From Stenogyne calaminthoides (Eukaryota; Streptophyta; Magnoliopsida; Lamiales; Lamiaceae): a stretch of DNA of 64,000 nt. Location: positions 34,208,804-34,272,803 of the forward strand of contig JBBCBC010000001.1 of NCBI GenBank assembly GCA_037126765.1, written 5' to 3'. Numbering within the stretch: position 1 is the stretch's first letter; the number at the start of each line of letters is the position of its first letter. A program made the translations under genes and the position numbers. Below the pieces are notes generated by a model, which searched no databases, was not told where the DNA came from, and saw only the letters and a program-made list of their open reading frames with translations. Positions 34,967-47,752 of the stretch are shown here, piece after piece.

Positions 34967-36037
34967 AGATTATCTTCTGGATTTTACTTAAGAAACTGAA
35001 AATCCTTGGCCTCTTCATGACTGAGTCAACAATGATTAAGAATGTTGATAGGAAAATAAAGTTGGTATGTTATGTTCTCATTCATTTGAATGCAACTATT
35101 CTTTTAGATTTGTAATGTATTGAAATCCTCATCTATGTTATGTAGACATTATTTCCAAGCTCAATGTAAAATATTTAAAAATTCATCTTTTTTTATTGTT
35201 TTAGAATGAAGTCTGATTAGGCTATTTTTTTCCTGAATATAAATTAATATCAACCACATTTTTCTTAAATGGGTTCAAAAAGTACTTCATAAATTTAGTC
35301 GTATGTGTAATATTTGATATTGTAATGGTATAAATGAAACGATATATAGATAAAATAAAAATATAAAAGTCCATCATGAAATATAATATTTGTAAAATTT
35401 ATTTTTTATTATATGATTCTCTAATCATTGTTTGGTATTGAATGTGTGTGTGTTGGTAATGCTTTTAATAAATATTGATCAAAAGGTTGGGTTATGCAAC
35501 GAGATTGATTATTACTAAGCAGGAAGTCATGTACTCGAGGCAAGAACCATTTTCGGAAGTATCCCGTGATTGACCTTCACAACTTCATATCAAACATCAT
35601 CAATTAAGTTTCAAGTTATACGGTTTTCAATCTTTTCCTGCTTTCCAATAACGATAAATAAAAGTCAAGGTCAATCACGGTTGGTATGTACTTTTCCAAG
35701 CCAATTTTACATAGGGGATCAACTATGGTAAATTATTATTTTAAGGTCCGCAATTTAGGGGAGATGGTAATTTAAGAACAATAAATTTCAATTTTGAAAA
35801 AATAGGATATTAATCATTTATTTCTAGCAAAAGTAGGGCATTAACTTTTTTTTATGGTAAAAGTAGGACATTTACTTTTATTTTGACAAATATAGGTCAT
35901 TTTTTTTCAAACCGACATGCCTAAATTTACAAAAATTTAAAACTTATTGGCTTACTTTTGCGGAACCTTAAAATTTATAGACCTAAATTTGCGTAAACTA
36001 AAAACATACAAGCCTACTTTTGTCAAACTGGCCTTAT
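34967..36037. other. No recognisable gene
   Basis: AT-rich. At 35770-36030 the phrases AAAAGTAGG(A/G)CATT and ACCTAAATTTGC recur in both orientations, as in 33415-33490. This is probably an eroded repeat related to nearby intergenic copies. Confidence 0.4.
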
Positions 36038-39000
36038 CACAAGGCAATTGGGCATGCCAGATACCTCGATGCACAAGGAGATGACCCACAAGATGGTCAA
36101 ATACAGTCGAGCAATGCAGCATATGAAGGAATCTGATGATGAAGAAGAGATTGATGATGGTGGTCCGATAAGCATAGAGGAAATATTTGAACAAATGGTT
36201 GATACAGAGAAGACAACCAAAGAAATGAGGATCATTGAGGAGCCTGAAGAAGTTGCCAATGAAGCTGTTGTGGGAGATGTGGCAGAGTCCCCATCAGCCA
36301 AGGCTCAATCAGCCGAGCAATTGATGTTGGGGTTATGCTGGAAAGTATGCTTTTTACTTTGTATAACCAAACTGAATTTCTTATTTATTTACTGAAATAA
36401 ATTATTTATCATTGTTGCATTAAATATGATTGAATTATATATATATATATTAGTGCATACCTGTTCAATAAATAGTACGTGTTACATTGTAGTTAATTTG
36501 GTGATACCAGATCACGGGAGATCAAATTAGCAGTTCCTCGTAACTAAGTTCAAATTCACAACCTAGATGGAAATGAACAATCTATCGTGAAAGGTTGAAG
36601 TGTATGGCTCAGATTGGCTTGTCTTGACCAAGAGATTACACTAGTGCATTATGATGCGCTGAATAGGACCTATAGGAGGATAAATTCTTCAGCACTGAAT
36701 ATAGAAGAATTAGACCTCAGTGGTTCGTTATTTCTTAATCTCCGTTCCTTAAATAGGATCGTGTGAAATTAATAACTATTGCTTTGAATTATGATGGGAA
36801 GAGAATCAACGTGATTTGATACCTTATATCTTGGGCAATATTATTAGTTACACGACGATTGCTAAGATTTAATACGGAGAATCGTGTGCAAGTGCGTCTT
36901 GCTTGATTTGTCCCCTTAGTGGGCTCAGAAGCTTTATCATACAAAATCTTGCAAATGGAAATTTATTTCCGATATGGATAATAATGTTGAGTTGTCTTTA
37001 CTCCAAGGATAAAGATATTAATTAATATAAAGCTTTTTCAGTGGCTTAATTAACTAGTGGACTAGATAATTTTAAACACGGGAAATAATAACCGGGAGCC
37101 ATATTATTGTAGCATCGTAATATGGATTAAGATGGATAGTTCAATATTAATTTTATAGTGGAGTAAATTAATATTAATGGGCTTGAATAATATTTTGGCT
37201 TAATATTAAAGTTGCATAGCCCATTGGAGGTCCAATCTTAATTCTCCTAAAGGCCCCTCAAATAGCCCAAATTAAAGTCCAATTAATGAAAAGGAGAAAA
37301 AAATATTATTGCCTAATTATTCCTCATTTTTTTTAAAATTGTAGGAAAAAGAAGAGGAAAAATTTTCTTGATTTTCTTGAAAAGATTTTATGGAAAAAGA
37401 TAAGTATTCTTGTAATACAAGATTATCCCATAAATCCAAGAAATCAAATCTTGATTCTTGTTTCCTTGTATTTTTCGAAAATCTTGTAATAAAGGGAAGT
37501 GGGATTTTTGTGGAAAATTTAATTATGGAGAAACGAATATATGGGATATATTCAAGATTTCTTGGAGATTAAGAAAAAGATTTTCTCCTTATTTTTCAAC
37601 ACCAAAAAATCGGCCACCCCTTATGTTATAAATAGGGGATGAACTTTTCATTCCCAAAGCAATTCCATGTGTTGAAAAAATTAGAAATCCACAAAGGTGG
37701 TGGCAAATATTTTTAGTTTTCCCTTTATTAAAATCGTTCGTGAGAATCCTTCCACCGGATTATGTTCGGGGACTTGGGACATATTTGAGAAGGCACTTTG
37801 GGTTGATCCATCGTCTCAACGGTTGTCTCTACAAGAAGTATGTAATCTCGTAACTCCTAGATTTCGCATGCTTAGGATTTACGTGAATTACGTGTACGCA
37901 TGTTGTTGTTGCTTATTTAATTATTATGTTGAATAAATTTAGGATTGATTCATGTTAGTAATTAATTGAATAATTTAAATATGTATTTAAATACACCTCA
38001 AATAGATCCGGGCACCCCGTATTTCCCAACAATTGATAGACCTGACTGCTGAGAGGAGTCAAGCTGAAGAAATGGAGGTCGAAGGCCCCTCAACATCAGC
38101 AGGTCACGTAGTTCAAATTCTTCAAACCTCTCCAAATTTTGAAGAAAATTTGATCAAGTATATCAAGAATACGTTTCGTGCGAACATGGCTCAAATGTTC
38201 AGAGATGATATTCGTTTTTTCGTTCCACGAACCTTGGAGACAGCCATCAGAACAAAAGGAGAGAATGTCTCTACTCACTGCATGAGACTGAGTTAGGATT
38301 TCAGAGACAACACTGCTGACAAAATGGTTGAGGTAAATGAGAAATTGACTCAAATTAAAGAAAGAAGAAATCAACAATTCACACTGATGATGAATGAGAA
38401 GATAGCTCAACTCACAAAACTGCAGAATGATCATGCTGAAGCTACGAAGAGGGTCAATCACTATGCAGACAAGCTTGAAAATGTGTACACCAGGTTAAGC
38501 ACAGTTGTTGATCAAGCTCAAAGTTCGATGTTTGCTATTGTTGAATCCGCACAACCTGATACTGAGATCAAGTCTCTTGCCCTTGAAGAGCTAAAGCAAT
38601 CACTGACAAATCAAATTGGTAACCTCAGTACTGAACTGAAAACTCTTTTTGAGGGAACCAAAAAGGGGGAAGAGGAGAAAGATGATGAAGTTCAGGGGAG
38701 ATTGAACCAGGTTGAGAACTATGTTTATGGGATCCAGATCAAGCTGGATCAGAAGAGAATGAAGAAAGATGTTGAAGCAGCTGCAGCACTCGAACAAGCA
38801 GAAGTCTTTTCTTCATCAACCGAGTCTGATGAAAAAGCAAAAACCGGCAAAGAAGATCAAGAAAACAACTGTTGTAGAAAAGAAGAAGAAAGAACTTGAT
38901 GCAAAGAGAAAAGCTGAAGAGCTCACCAGAAAGAAGAAACTTGAAGATGCATTAAGTCTGGACAGATCCTATCAGATCAAGAAGAAGAAAGGGTTAGTTG

Positions 39001-39407
39001 CTGGATCTGGAGAAGGATCAGGTGGACCAAAGCCAATTCTGCCTGGAGACGTGGATGTGATTATTAAGCCGGACAAGAATCTGGTGAAGGAATGGAAGAA
39101 GATCAAAGGCGAATGGTACATAACGGCTTACATAAACCAGATCATTCCCATTACTGATGACAAGGATGAAATGTTCAGAAATTGGTTGAGTAACAATCAT
39201 CCAGCGTTCTATGACTGCATAATGAGAGAAGCGAAAATTCTGAGCTGCATTTCTGTTGCACCTGAAGTTGAGGTAATGGAGTACAAGAAGACTCCTGACG
39301 GGAAGGTGGACAAGATTTCTTTCAATGCAACTTTAAACATGTGTCTTGCTCAAGATGACATCTATGAAGAAGACAAGGTTGCAGCAGTCAAGGCTAGGCT
39401 CCACTAG
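36038..39407 (+). pseudogene. 3' ORF of a Sirevirus-like Copia element, split by a solo LTR
   Basis: A coiled-coil, Lys/Glu-rich protein encoded just upstream of a Copia-type purine tract and 3' LTR, the position of the extra (envelope-like) ORF of Sireviruses. The part at 36048-36324 (acidic, SDDEEEIDDGGPISIEEI) runs into 38037 in the same frame once the inserted LTR and one ATTGA copy are disregarded. A TAG at 38294-38296 and a frame change near 38800-38890 break it again. The last part (38769-39407) has basic KKK/EEL runs and a more globular end (EWKKIKGEWYITAYINQIIP, FNATLNMCLAQDD). The 5' side is truncated near 36038. No transmembrane segment is evident, so 'envelope-like' is only positional. 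Function unknown. Confidence 0.55.
36325..38031 (+). mobile_element. Solo LTR, TSD ATTGA
   Basis: A 1707-bp unit beginning TGTTGGGGTTATG and ending TTTCCCAACA, flanked by ATTGA (36320-36324, 38032-38036). A TATAAATA box lies at 37627-37634 and there is no coding region, as expected for an LTR left after recombination between two LTRs. A reverse-oriented relative lies at 41194-42207. It interrupts the Copia ORF. Confidence 0.88.
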
Positions 39408-39648
39408 ATGTGTGGAATACCTATATAAGAAAGAGACTGAAGAAATCAGAAGACCTTCTGTAAGATCAGATTAGGAATATTTCAGACAAGTACTTGTAAT
39501 ACTCATGTCATATCAATGAAATGTCCTATTTTCTGATCTTAAGACAAAATCTCTTTGTCTTCTGATTTACTGCTTTTTCTCTGTTCTACTATTATTTGTT
39601 CAGCATGCTTTCTATTTAATGTTTTGGTTCCATCAAAAAGGGGAAAAT

Positions 39649-41193
39649 TGTTGAGAAATTTATAGTTTTGATGGAAGTTCCAAAACAGTTGTAATAGGAC
39701 CAGTCGAACCTGTTAGTCGACTGATGATGAGTTAGGAAACAAGTTGAACATGTTAGACAGCTGACGAAATAGATTAGGTCACATACTGAGGGGGAACTCA
39801 ATATGTATAGAGTGATGCCGAAGATCAGCAGATGACGAAGATTAGAAGACAAGATCAGCAGATGCCGAAGATCAGAAGACAAGATCAGCAGAAGCTATCA
39901 GAAGTCTAGATCAGAAAATGACAAGAATCAAAATATCTAAAGATCATAAGAACATTGGCACTACAGCAAGAAGACCTTTTCCATCTAGGATATTAGAAGA
40001 GTCGATAAAGTTGAAGCTAAGACAACTATATCAGAAGACTCAAGGTAGCCTGATCAGTAAAATACTGATCAGTAAATCAAGATAAGTCAGAAACGTGATA
40101 AACTTGCCCATGTATCCAAAATATAAAAGGAAATCAGACAAGAAGAATGTCAACTTAGCTGGCTTTGCAATGCGCCGAATCAGTGTACTTGCTAGCCACT
40201 AAGAACTCGACACATATGTACATAAACTGACGATTCAGGATATGGCGTATCATGGCAAACGGCTATAAAGGACAAATATTCACGAAGACGGCATGGGCTG
40301 CCTGAGTACATCAAATCACGCCTGCAAGCTACCAAAAATAGCCTGAAATTCAAATTGCTCTCCAACGGCTCTTTGACTTCAAGGTCTGTAAATATGGGAT
40401 CAAACCTTCAGAGTAAGGTTACGGAAATAATTCAAAGCTCAAACACAAGCTATTTCCACACGAAGAACACCAAGAACTCAAGAATATTTATAAGTGTTCA
40501 TCATATAGTTCTTAGCAAGAATTCTTATCCTTTAGTTATAGGCTACTCAGAAGATAGGATAGAATTCCAGTTGGAACAACTCAAATCTTATACCCAAACC
40601 AAGTGTTAGGTTAAGTTTGTTTAGCAAGATCTCGAGCTAGGGTTTCTAGTCTTGATTTCTGGGATTGGTTGAGTGAGAACTCTTGAAACATTTGTTGTAT
40701 TGTGTTGGACTAACACATTAATCTAAGTCTAGTTGGTTTAGTTGGTGCCCCTGCTGATAGGGAAGAGTAGACGTAGGATAAGTTGTCCTAACCACTATAA
40801 ATCTTGTGTGCCTTATCTGTTTTACACTTGTACACACACCTGTTATTCAAATTTGCATGCATATTCTAAGTATGGATCAGTTCTGCATCAAGCAGCTGAT
40901 CTGATCAGTTTGGCACTTCGTTATCTGATCTGTTTCAGAAAACTTAGGATCTGATTTGGTAAACTGGTTTTTCACACGGGTTAATCTTATCTCCCGCTCA
41001 ATCAGTTAAGCTGATAGACACCGAACTGATCTGCTCTCAAGAGATCAGTAAGTTGGATGTCAGTCCATACCGATTCACTCGAACTCTGATCAGGAAACTT
41101 GCTTTCACACCTGATCTCACGAAAAAGTTTCAGAAGTCTATTCACCCCTCCCCTCTAGACTTCTGCCTCACTAAAACCCGTTCGGGACCTACA
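39649..41193 (+). repeat. 3' LTR of the Sirevirus-like Copia element
   Basis: Preceded by the purine tract AAAAAGGGGAAAAT. It starts TGTTGAGAAATTTATAG and ends with the text common to Sirevirus-type LTRs (TCTATTCACCCCTCCCCTCT ... GTTCGGGACCTACA). A TATAAAA box is near 40122. Recurring CAGAAGA/AGATCAG words fill the U3 region. The 5' LTR is not in the window. Confidence 0.75.
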
Positions 41194-42207
41194 AGCAATA
41201 ATTTCCAAAAATTATATCTCCCAATATATTATTTCCTTGCAACAATAAATTCTTTTATTTTAATCACCTTTTGTTATTGGACTTTAATTGGGCTACTTGA
41301 GAGGCCTTTGGGAGAATTAGAATTGGACCTCCCAATGGGCTGTGAATTCAATATTGAGGCACAATATTATTCAGCCCATTAATCCACGATAGAATTAATA
41401 ATGCACTATTCATTCTAACCCATATTACGATTATATGGCTCCCGGTTATTATTTTCCGTGTTTAAGATTCTTTTGTCCATTAATTAATTTAAGCTACTGA
41501 ATGCTTTAGTTAATTAATATTTTTTACCTTGGAGTAAGGAGAACTCAAATTTATTATCATATCGAAAATTAATTCACTTGCAAGATTTTATATGATAAAA
41601 CTTCTGAGCCCACCAAGGGGACATAATCAAGCAAGACTCTTCAAGCACACATTTCTCTGTATTAAATCTTAGCAATTGTCATGTAATAATATTGCCCAAA
41701 ATACAAAGTATCGAATCTCTTTGATTCTCTACCCCATAATAAATCAAAGAAATAAATGTTAATTACATATAATCTTATTTTAGTGACAGCGATTAAGAAA
41801 TTAACAACCACTGAGGTCTAATTCTTCATCCTTTAAATCAGTCCGGAAGAATTACCTCTCTGTAGGTCCTATTCAGCGCATCATAATGCACTAGTGTAAT
41901 CTCTTGGTCAAGACAAACCAATCCAAGCCTTGCACATCAACCTTTACCAATTAACGGATTGTTCAATTCCATCTAGGTTGTGAATATTGTACTTATTTAC
42001 AAGGAACTGATAATGTGATCTTCTGTGATCTTCTACACACCACATTATCTTCAATGTAACTTTAAGTAATACTAAACAGCATGCAGTAAATAATTAATAT
42101 CCATCATATTTAAAGCAACAGTGATAAGAAAATTATTTTTAGAAAATAAGTGCAAGAATCAGTCTGGTATACAAAGTAAAAGCATATTTGTCAGTATAAG
42201 ACTAACA
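41194..42207 (-). repeat. LTR fragment, reverse orientation, same family as 36325-38031
   Basis: Inverted matches to the solo LTR include ATGGCTCCCGGTTATTATTT (41433; inverse at 37087), GTAGGTCCTATTCAGCGCAT (41863) and CACTAGTGTAATCTCTTGGT (41891). It ends at ACTAACA (42207), the decayed TGTTGGG start. The other LTR end is missing where the Copia LTR abuts. Confidence 0.8.
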
Positions 42208-42355
42208 GTATGTTTGCTCCAAATCAGCTTGAATTCTTCCTTCTCCTTGCCTATATTGTGATCTTTTTGTTGTAGCAGCAACTCATAAGCCTCACGGGTT
42301 GTATACATTCCTTTTGGTGAATGTCGCCACTGCCAAACGTCCTCTATTTCCTGTT
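42208..42355 (-). pseudogene. LINE fragment (zf-RVT-like segment)
   Basis: The minus strand reads EIEDVWQWRHSPKGMYTTRE, then AYELLLQQ and EEFKLIWSK. This matches the 'D-W-W-x-x-G-x-Y-S-V-K-S-A-Y ... F-x-L-I-W' segment found after reverse transcriptase in plant L1-like LINEs. It stops where the LTR joins, so the LTR may have inserted in it. A scrap with no function. Confidence 0.65.
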
Positions 42356-42609
42356 TTAAAGAGTAACTATTTATAATAGCTATTAAAAATTATTAAAAGT
42401 AACCAGCTCCCTCTCTAAAAGACCCCTCCTCCAACTCCATGCCCATTCCCAATCCCCATCTCTCCACCGTCCCATGTCTCCAATTCTAGCACTCTTATTT
42501 GTACATAACTTAAACAACCTTGGAAAAACAGATTTTAAAGACCTCTCCCCGACCCACACACCCTCCCAAAAGAAAGTATGCTCACAATTCTAGCACTCTA
42601 TGGCCAATA

Positions 42610-44090
42610 GTTATGTTTGCATGACGGTTGGAATAGGCCAAATTTAATTACGGACACGTGATGGTAAATATTGCACATTGAACAAGTTAAGCATGTTCCA
42701 CAAATGACGAAGAATTTGATATCACTCAGTCTTCTAGACAGTATGAGTTTCTGTTTCAGAGGTGAAGGTGGAGTTGTGTGTGTCTGTGTTGGAATATTTT
42801 AGTTTTGATGATTTATGTCAAAACATCATGAAATTGTCAGCTTGTATTATTTATGTCTTAGTCTATACAGGTGGCAAATTGAGGGGAAACTCGGTCAAAT
42901 CAACTGAGAAATCGTTCATGAAGTTTTGATAATGAAGACACAACAAATCACCTGAGGAAAAGAAGTTTGAGGACAAGAAGCGTCGGATAAGGACCCTGAG
43001 AACAAGAAGCCTGAAGGACAAGACCCCTAAAGGACAAGTCCCCTGAAGACAAGGAGCCTGAGGACAAGGAGTCTGAGGACAAGAAGCATGAGGACAAGAA
43101 GCCTTGACCAGTTCACCCCGGTACAAGTCACCTGAAGAAAAGAGTCATTAGGAAAGGTCACTTGAAGAAAATAGCCATTGGAATTAGCTGACGTGGACCA
43201 ATAAGAGGAAGATAACAAGCCTGACAAAAGCTGAGAAGTCCAAAAATAGTATGAATTTGAATATGACTTTCTCCAACGGTAACATTCAAATTCACACTAT
43301 AAAAACAAGTTCTTCCTTCATTATAATATATGGAAAAATGCTACCAAATCAGAGATTCAAATATTCAAGCATTTTCATCGAAGAATACTAACCATGAGAT
43401 ATCCAAATATATCCAAGAGTGTTTTAGTTCGTATCTAAGCAAAAATGACATATACTAAGTTTAGAGAGATTTTCCAAACCTTAGCATAAAGGCTAAACCA
43501 TTGTAAAGGAAAAACTCACCTAGTTGGAAGCAACACCAAACCCAAACCCCTTTCTTGAGAGTTAGTGGTTAAGTGAGGTAGTTGAGTGGCGATCCCGATT
43601 GAGGGAGATAAGTCCAGTTGATTGGCAATCCCGTGGAAGGAGATAAGTCTAGTTTAGTACTAGGGCTCATTCTTCATAGGGATCAAATCACGTTAGAGAG
43701 ATTAATTTGATCAGTGCACCTTGACACTCTAAATAAAGGAATTCCAGAGTGGAAGGAATGTTTATGTCCAATCAGGAACGTGTACGTTCTTGTCATATTC
43801 AAATATTTATAAGCAAAACACTTCCCGCCTTTAATAAAAAAAAAATATTCCCTCACCCTTTTTCATGTATTATATTATTTTTCGGGACCAACAATCTACA
43901 AGGGTACGTTCTAATGTGGTCCTTAAAGGTGTGAAGCGGGAAACTCTATACTTTCTGCAAGGTTCAATACTATCTGACTCTGTTGTTGTTGCATCATCAG
44001 AAGTTCATAAAGACGACTTGACTAAGTTAAGACACATAAGATTTAGTCACACGGGTGAAAGGGGGATACAAATTCTGTAAAAAGGCAAGA
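42610..44090 (+). pseudogene. Copia pol fragment (protease end and GAG-pre-integrase domain), split by a solo LTR
   Basis: Left part (42610-42786): CMTVGIGQI, a stop, LRTRDG, then after a one-base shift VKHVPQMTKNLISLSLLDSM, the typical 'VxHVPxMKKNLISL' segment, and RGEGGV. Right part (43894-44090): NVVLKGVKRETLYFLQGS and KLRHIRFSHTGERGIQIL, the GAG_pre-integrs domain with its 'LWHxRLGHxSExG' motif (here His kept but altered context). The two parts are adjacent in intact Copia polyproteins. Stops and shifts show it is dead. Confidence 0.8.
42787..43893 (+). mobile_element. Solo LTR of a Copia-type element inside the Copia fragment
   Basis: Starts TGTTGGAATATTTTAG and ends GGGACCAACA. A TATAAAA box lies near 43298. 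The flanks GTCTG and ATCTA agree at only three of five bases, so the target duplication is decayed. About ten copies of a 15-bp unit (GAGGACAAGAAGCCT) fill 42950-43110. Coding sequence of one Copia fragment continues on either side, which independently supports insertion. Confidence 0.75.
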
Positions 44091-44238
44091 TGAACCCAGA
44101 AGTGAGAACAAAAATGCCACACAATTTGCAACTAAGCCAAAACAAGTGATTCAAATAAGAACTCTCTGAATGTAGCACGTAAATGAGCAACAATTTCAAA
44201 TTACTCTGAACAAAAGTTTGTAAAAAGATTGCAAATTT

Positions 44239-44540
44239 TTTTATACCGAAAAACTTATACTAATATTTTAGTAAAAATATAAGTTTCGGGTCAAATTGCT
44301 CAATTGACCGAGTTCTTTTCGAAAAAAATCATTGCTATCTGCATTACTCTAGTCCTGTTACACTACAAGAATATACATTGAAATTCGAGATCAAAATAAA
44401 AAACAAGTTTTGAGACCGAAAAACTAAGATTGTTTAGTCAGAATAGTAGTTCGGGGACCATTTGCTCGATTAATTGAGATCTTCTCGAAAAAAATTCACC
44501 GGTAACTACATCATTTTAGTTCTTCTAAAAAAAATAACCA
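44239..44540. repeat. Diverged tandem dimer (~170-bp unit)
   Basis: ACCGAAAAACTTATACTAAT (44247) and ACCGAAAAACTAAGATTGTT (44418) start two units. Each contains CGGG(T/G)-CA-TTGCTC, a TTCTCGAAAAAAAT-like stretch and TAG-TCTG/TTCT endings. Confidence 0.6.
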
Positions 44541-46533
44541 GTATCAAATTTCTCGTTGGCTACATTTTTCCTTTTGCCTCTATATCAAGCTACAACTAAA
44601 TAGTCCTTCCTTGCTTACTGTATTAATCTTCCCTTTGCTTGACTAAATATCCATTCTTCCCTTTTGATTCCTTGCTTCTCTCATACATGAAGTTCATTTC
44701 GTGCTCTTATTGGGGAATCTATTTTTCTTTTTACAAATTGTTTCATGACATGTATACTTTGTTCCCAGATGACCCAGATGACTCCATCTTGTTTTTATCC
44801 TCGAATTTAGCCATATTAATTCCTCTAATTAAGTTAGCTAGTTATTATCCAGAAGTTATAAATAAGTTCTCCTTCATGCAGATGGATTAATGTGGCATGA
44901 ATGTGCAAACTAATGTCTTTTTCTTGAATTTTTAATGCTCATATTCACACAGGTTATTATATAGTACTAATTTAGTGCACGGGTTCTTTAATTAAAAAAT
45001 GTAATATCCCCAGTAAATAATATATGTTAATAATTTAAAATATAAATATGCATACACTAAACATGAATTAATAATTATTTAAGATGCATATTAGTAAATT
45101 TGTTTAAACCTTGAAATGAATTTATTGCGTCGACATTGAAACCTTCAAATCAAAACAAAATAAATCGATTAAGAAAAAAATTTTAAATGGAGAAATATGA
45201 GTCATTTTTTAAAAAGATTAACATATTAATTAATATGTAATAATGAAAAAAATTAAAATTGAATGAATTATAATATAAAATAATTTTGATACATAAAATA
45301 TATTAAGATATGCATAAGAGCAATTATAAAATAAAATTAATTATTAAAAAATTAATAATATAATTCACATTAATGTAAAATACATATAGACGGAATATTT
45401 TACTTATATTAAATTATGTCAAATAAAAATTAACTAAAAAGAGATAAATTATAATATTATAAAATTAAATAAATACAATGTAAAGTAATAAATATTAATT
45501 ACACATTTTATAATATTCATATGTACTTTAAATACCTAAATAATTAGAAACTAATTATATTTCATCATTATCTATAAACCAAAATCATTATTTATTTTTC
45601 ATATAATTCTCACTTTTTAATTAGACAACGCATTATCAAAATGCACTATAATGTGACACGTAAGCAGTAGAAATTTTATATTAGTGGGCTTGAGGGATGT
45701 TTAAAAAATCGATGTATGATAAAATGTTAGATATATAATAAAGATTAGTACAAAGAAGCTAGTGCACAATAAAAAAAATATTCAAAATATTTAAATATTT
45801 ATAGATTCACGTAGTTGTTAAGTAACATAAATTTTATTAAGAGGTGTAAGGTTCATACCTTAGTTATTGTAAAAAAATAATATTAAACCACATATTAAAA
45901 TGTAACATAGATGTCACATATAAACTATAAACCAATAAAAAAATAACACATCAATATAATATAATGTGATATCTCATCCAAATTATCCCATGGATGTCAC
46001 ATATTAAGTTGAGTAAAATGACTGAAAAATAATTCTCATATTTATATACATATATATATGGGATAATTACTGGGAGCTACTATACACTGTTCACCTTTTG
46101 CTAATAACTACAAACACTGTTAAAACGCTGTTAAAACACCACTATTCGCCATGTTGTTATCAATTATACTCTTCCTTTGATTTTATAATTGAATTTAATA
46201 AATATTTGCACACCTTCTCACCATCTCTCTCTCTAAAAAAATCTGCACACATTCTCATCTAAAAAAAGGAGAAATTCCAACAAAGCTCCAAATCCTAATA
46301 GCTGTTGGCCCCAAATCCCAGTCACAGCCGCCGTCGCAGCAAAGAAGCTCGAAACCCTTCAACAGATCGGAAAACTCTTGTGGGCAGAAATCGTGAACGA
46401 GGAACACCGACTGCAAATCGAGTCCCAAAAGTTGAAATTGGGGGAGACTATTTGCAGGCGAAGCCACCAGCAACGAAGCAACCCCGTCGGAAACACAGTA
46501 TAAAGATTCCATCTTTGACCTCTGGGTCCCTTA
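44541..46533. other. AT-rich, no recognisable gene
   Basis: The stretch 44930-46060 is very AT-rich. At 46280-46530 GC content rises and overlapping frames exist on both strands (e.g. 46305-46646 plus). None is recognisable, and the plus frame runs into the MITE at 46534, so I do not call a gene. Confidence 0.4.
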
Positions 46534-47237
46534 GAGCATCCCCAATGGGGAGGCAAATGTGGAGGCAATGGCAAATTTGCCTCCAAACACCCTTCCAATG
46601 GGGAGGCAACTATAGAAGCAAATTTGATGGAGGTGAACAGTGTTAGGCAAATTAGCCGAAACACTGTTCACCCGGCAACTCAGTTTTCCTTTTTTTTTTT
46701 TTTTTATTAGGTTTTTTGTTTTGTTTTCTTTTTTCTTTTTAATTTTAATTAGGTCTTTTTTTGAGTGAATAAAATAATGTATTAATTTAATAGAAATATA
46801 ATTTGTAACTAATTGAAATATAATAAGACAACAATATTAAATAAAATACCACATATTAAATTACAAAATACAATAATAGAATAATAAAACTTAATGACTA
46901 TCGATATGTAATTTATATTTTTTAGTATTGTATTATGTTGTTTTTTTTTTTTTTTTTGCATTATGTGGTATTAAATATGTAATTTTCTTTAATATTAATA
47001 TGTGATTGTGATAAATTGTGTTATTGAACTTTGATTGTCAAATTATAAATTTGATAATATACAAATATTAGATAAAATTAAATATAAATTAATTAAATTA
47101 AGGATATTCCAAGAGAATATTCCCTTTGAGTTAAAATTTGAGTGGTATGACTGGGGATGATTTTATTGTTACGGGCAAATTTGGAGGCAAATTGGGTGAG
47201 TTGGAGGCAAATTTGCCTTTCCCCGTTGGGAATGCTC
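46534..47237. mobile_element. Harbinger-type MITE, TSD TTA
   Basis: The ends GAGCATCCCCAATGGGG and CCCCGTTGGGAATGCTC are inverted repeats. TTA lies on both sides (46531-46533, 47238-47240). Multiple AGGCAAATTTGCCT palindromes lie near both ends. Length 704 bp; no transposase. Confidence 0.85.
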
Positions 47238-47752
47238 TTAAATTCTTGTCCTTTTGTGCAGAGAATTTTCCAATTTGCTTTGCTTTGAATTGAATTTTCT
47301 TGGTACCTTGTTGCCTTCCTGCTTTGTTGTGATTTTTCCTGGTGCTTTGAAGGAGTCAGAATAAAAGATTCTGAGTTTGAGAGGTAATTAATTCTGTGTT
47401 TTACTTTTTTGGATTATTTCTTTTCTTATTTTTGAATTAATTAATCTTGAAATCTTTTTCTTTTCCTGCGGAAAGGATTTCCACTTTTAGTGCGCAAAGA
47501 GGAAACCCACAAAAAACATGATGCGAACTGTGAAAACGAAGCTCCTCCTCCTCCACGCGCAGATCTTAATTTGTAAAAACAAAGATGAACAAATAATGCG
47601 AGGGAAAACCAGAAGGAAAACAAGAAGGGGGGATCGGTTGTTCCGTCTGACGCATTTTTTGTAGGGTGGGTTGGGGAACTAATAAAATTAATAACAGTAA
47701 TAGTAATTTTAGAGAGTAAGGTTAAAACAGGTAATTCAATTTTAATTTTATA
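47238..47752. other. No recognisable gene
   Basis: T-rich with a GTGCAG|A splice-like site near 47260. It may be a piece of an untranslated exon separated from 46280-46530 by the MITE, but there is no protein evidence. Confidence 0.3.

Noticed and set aside
42863..43126. Minus frame rich in Cys/Pro repeats
   Set aside because: Translation of the 15-bp GAGGACAAGAAGCCT repeat in a solo LTR.
44361..44380. CACTACAAGAA as the start of a CACTA transposon
   Set aside because: No subterminal repeat cluster of the usual kind, no transposase and no matching opposite end.
46305..46664. Overlapping frames on both strands near the Harbinger MITE
   Set aside because: The frames run into the MITE terminus and neither resembles a known protein; composition is moderately gene-like, so a lost 5' exon cannot be excluded.
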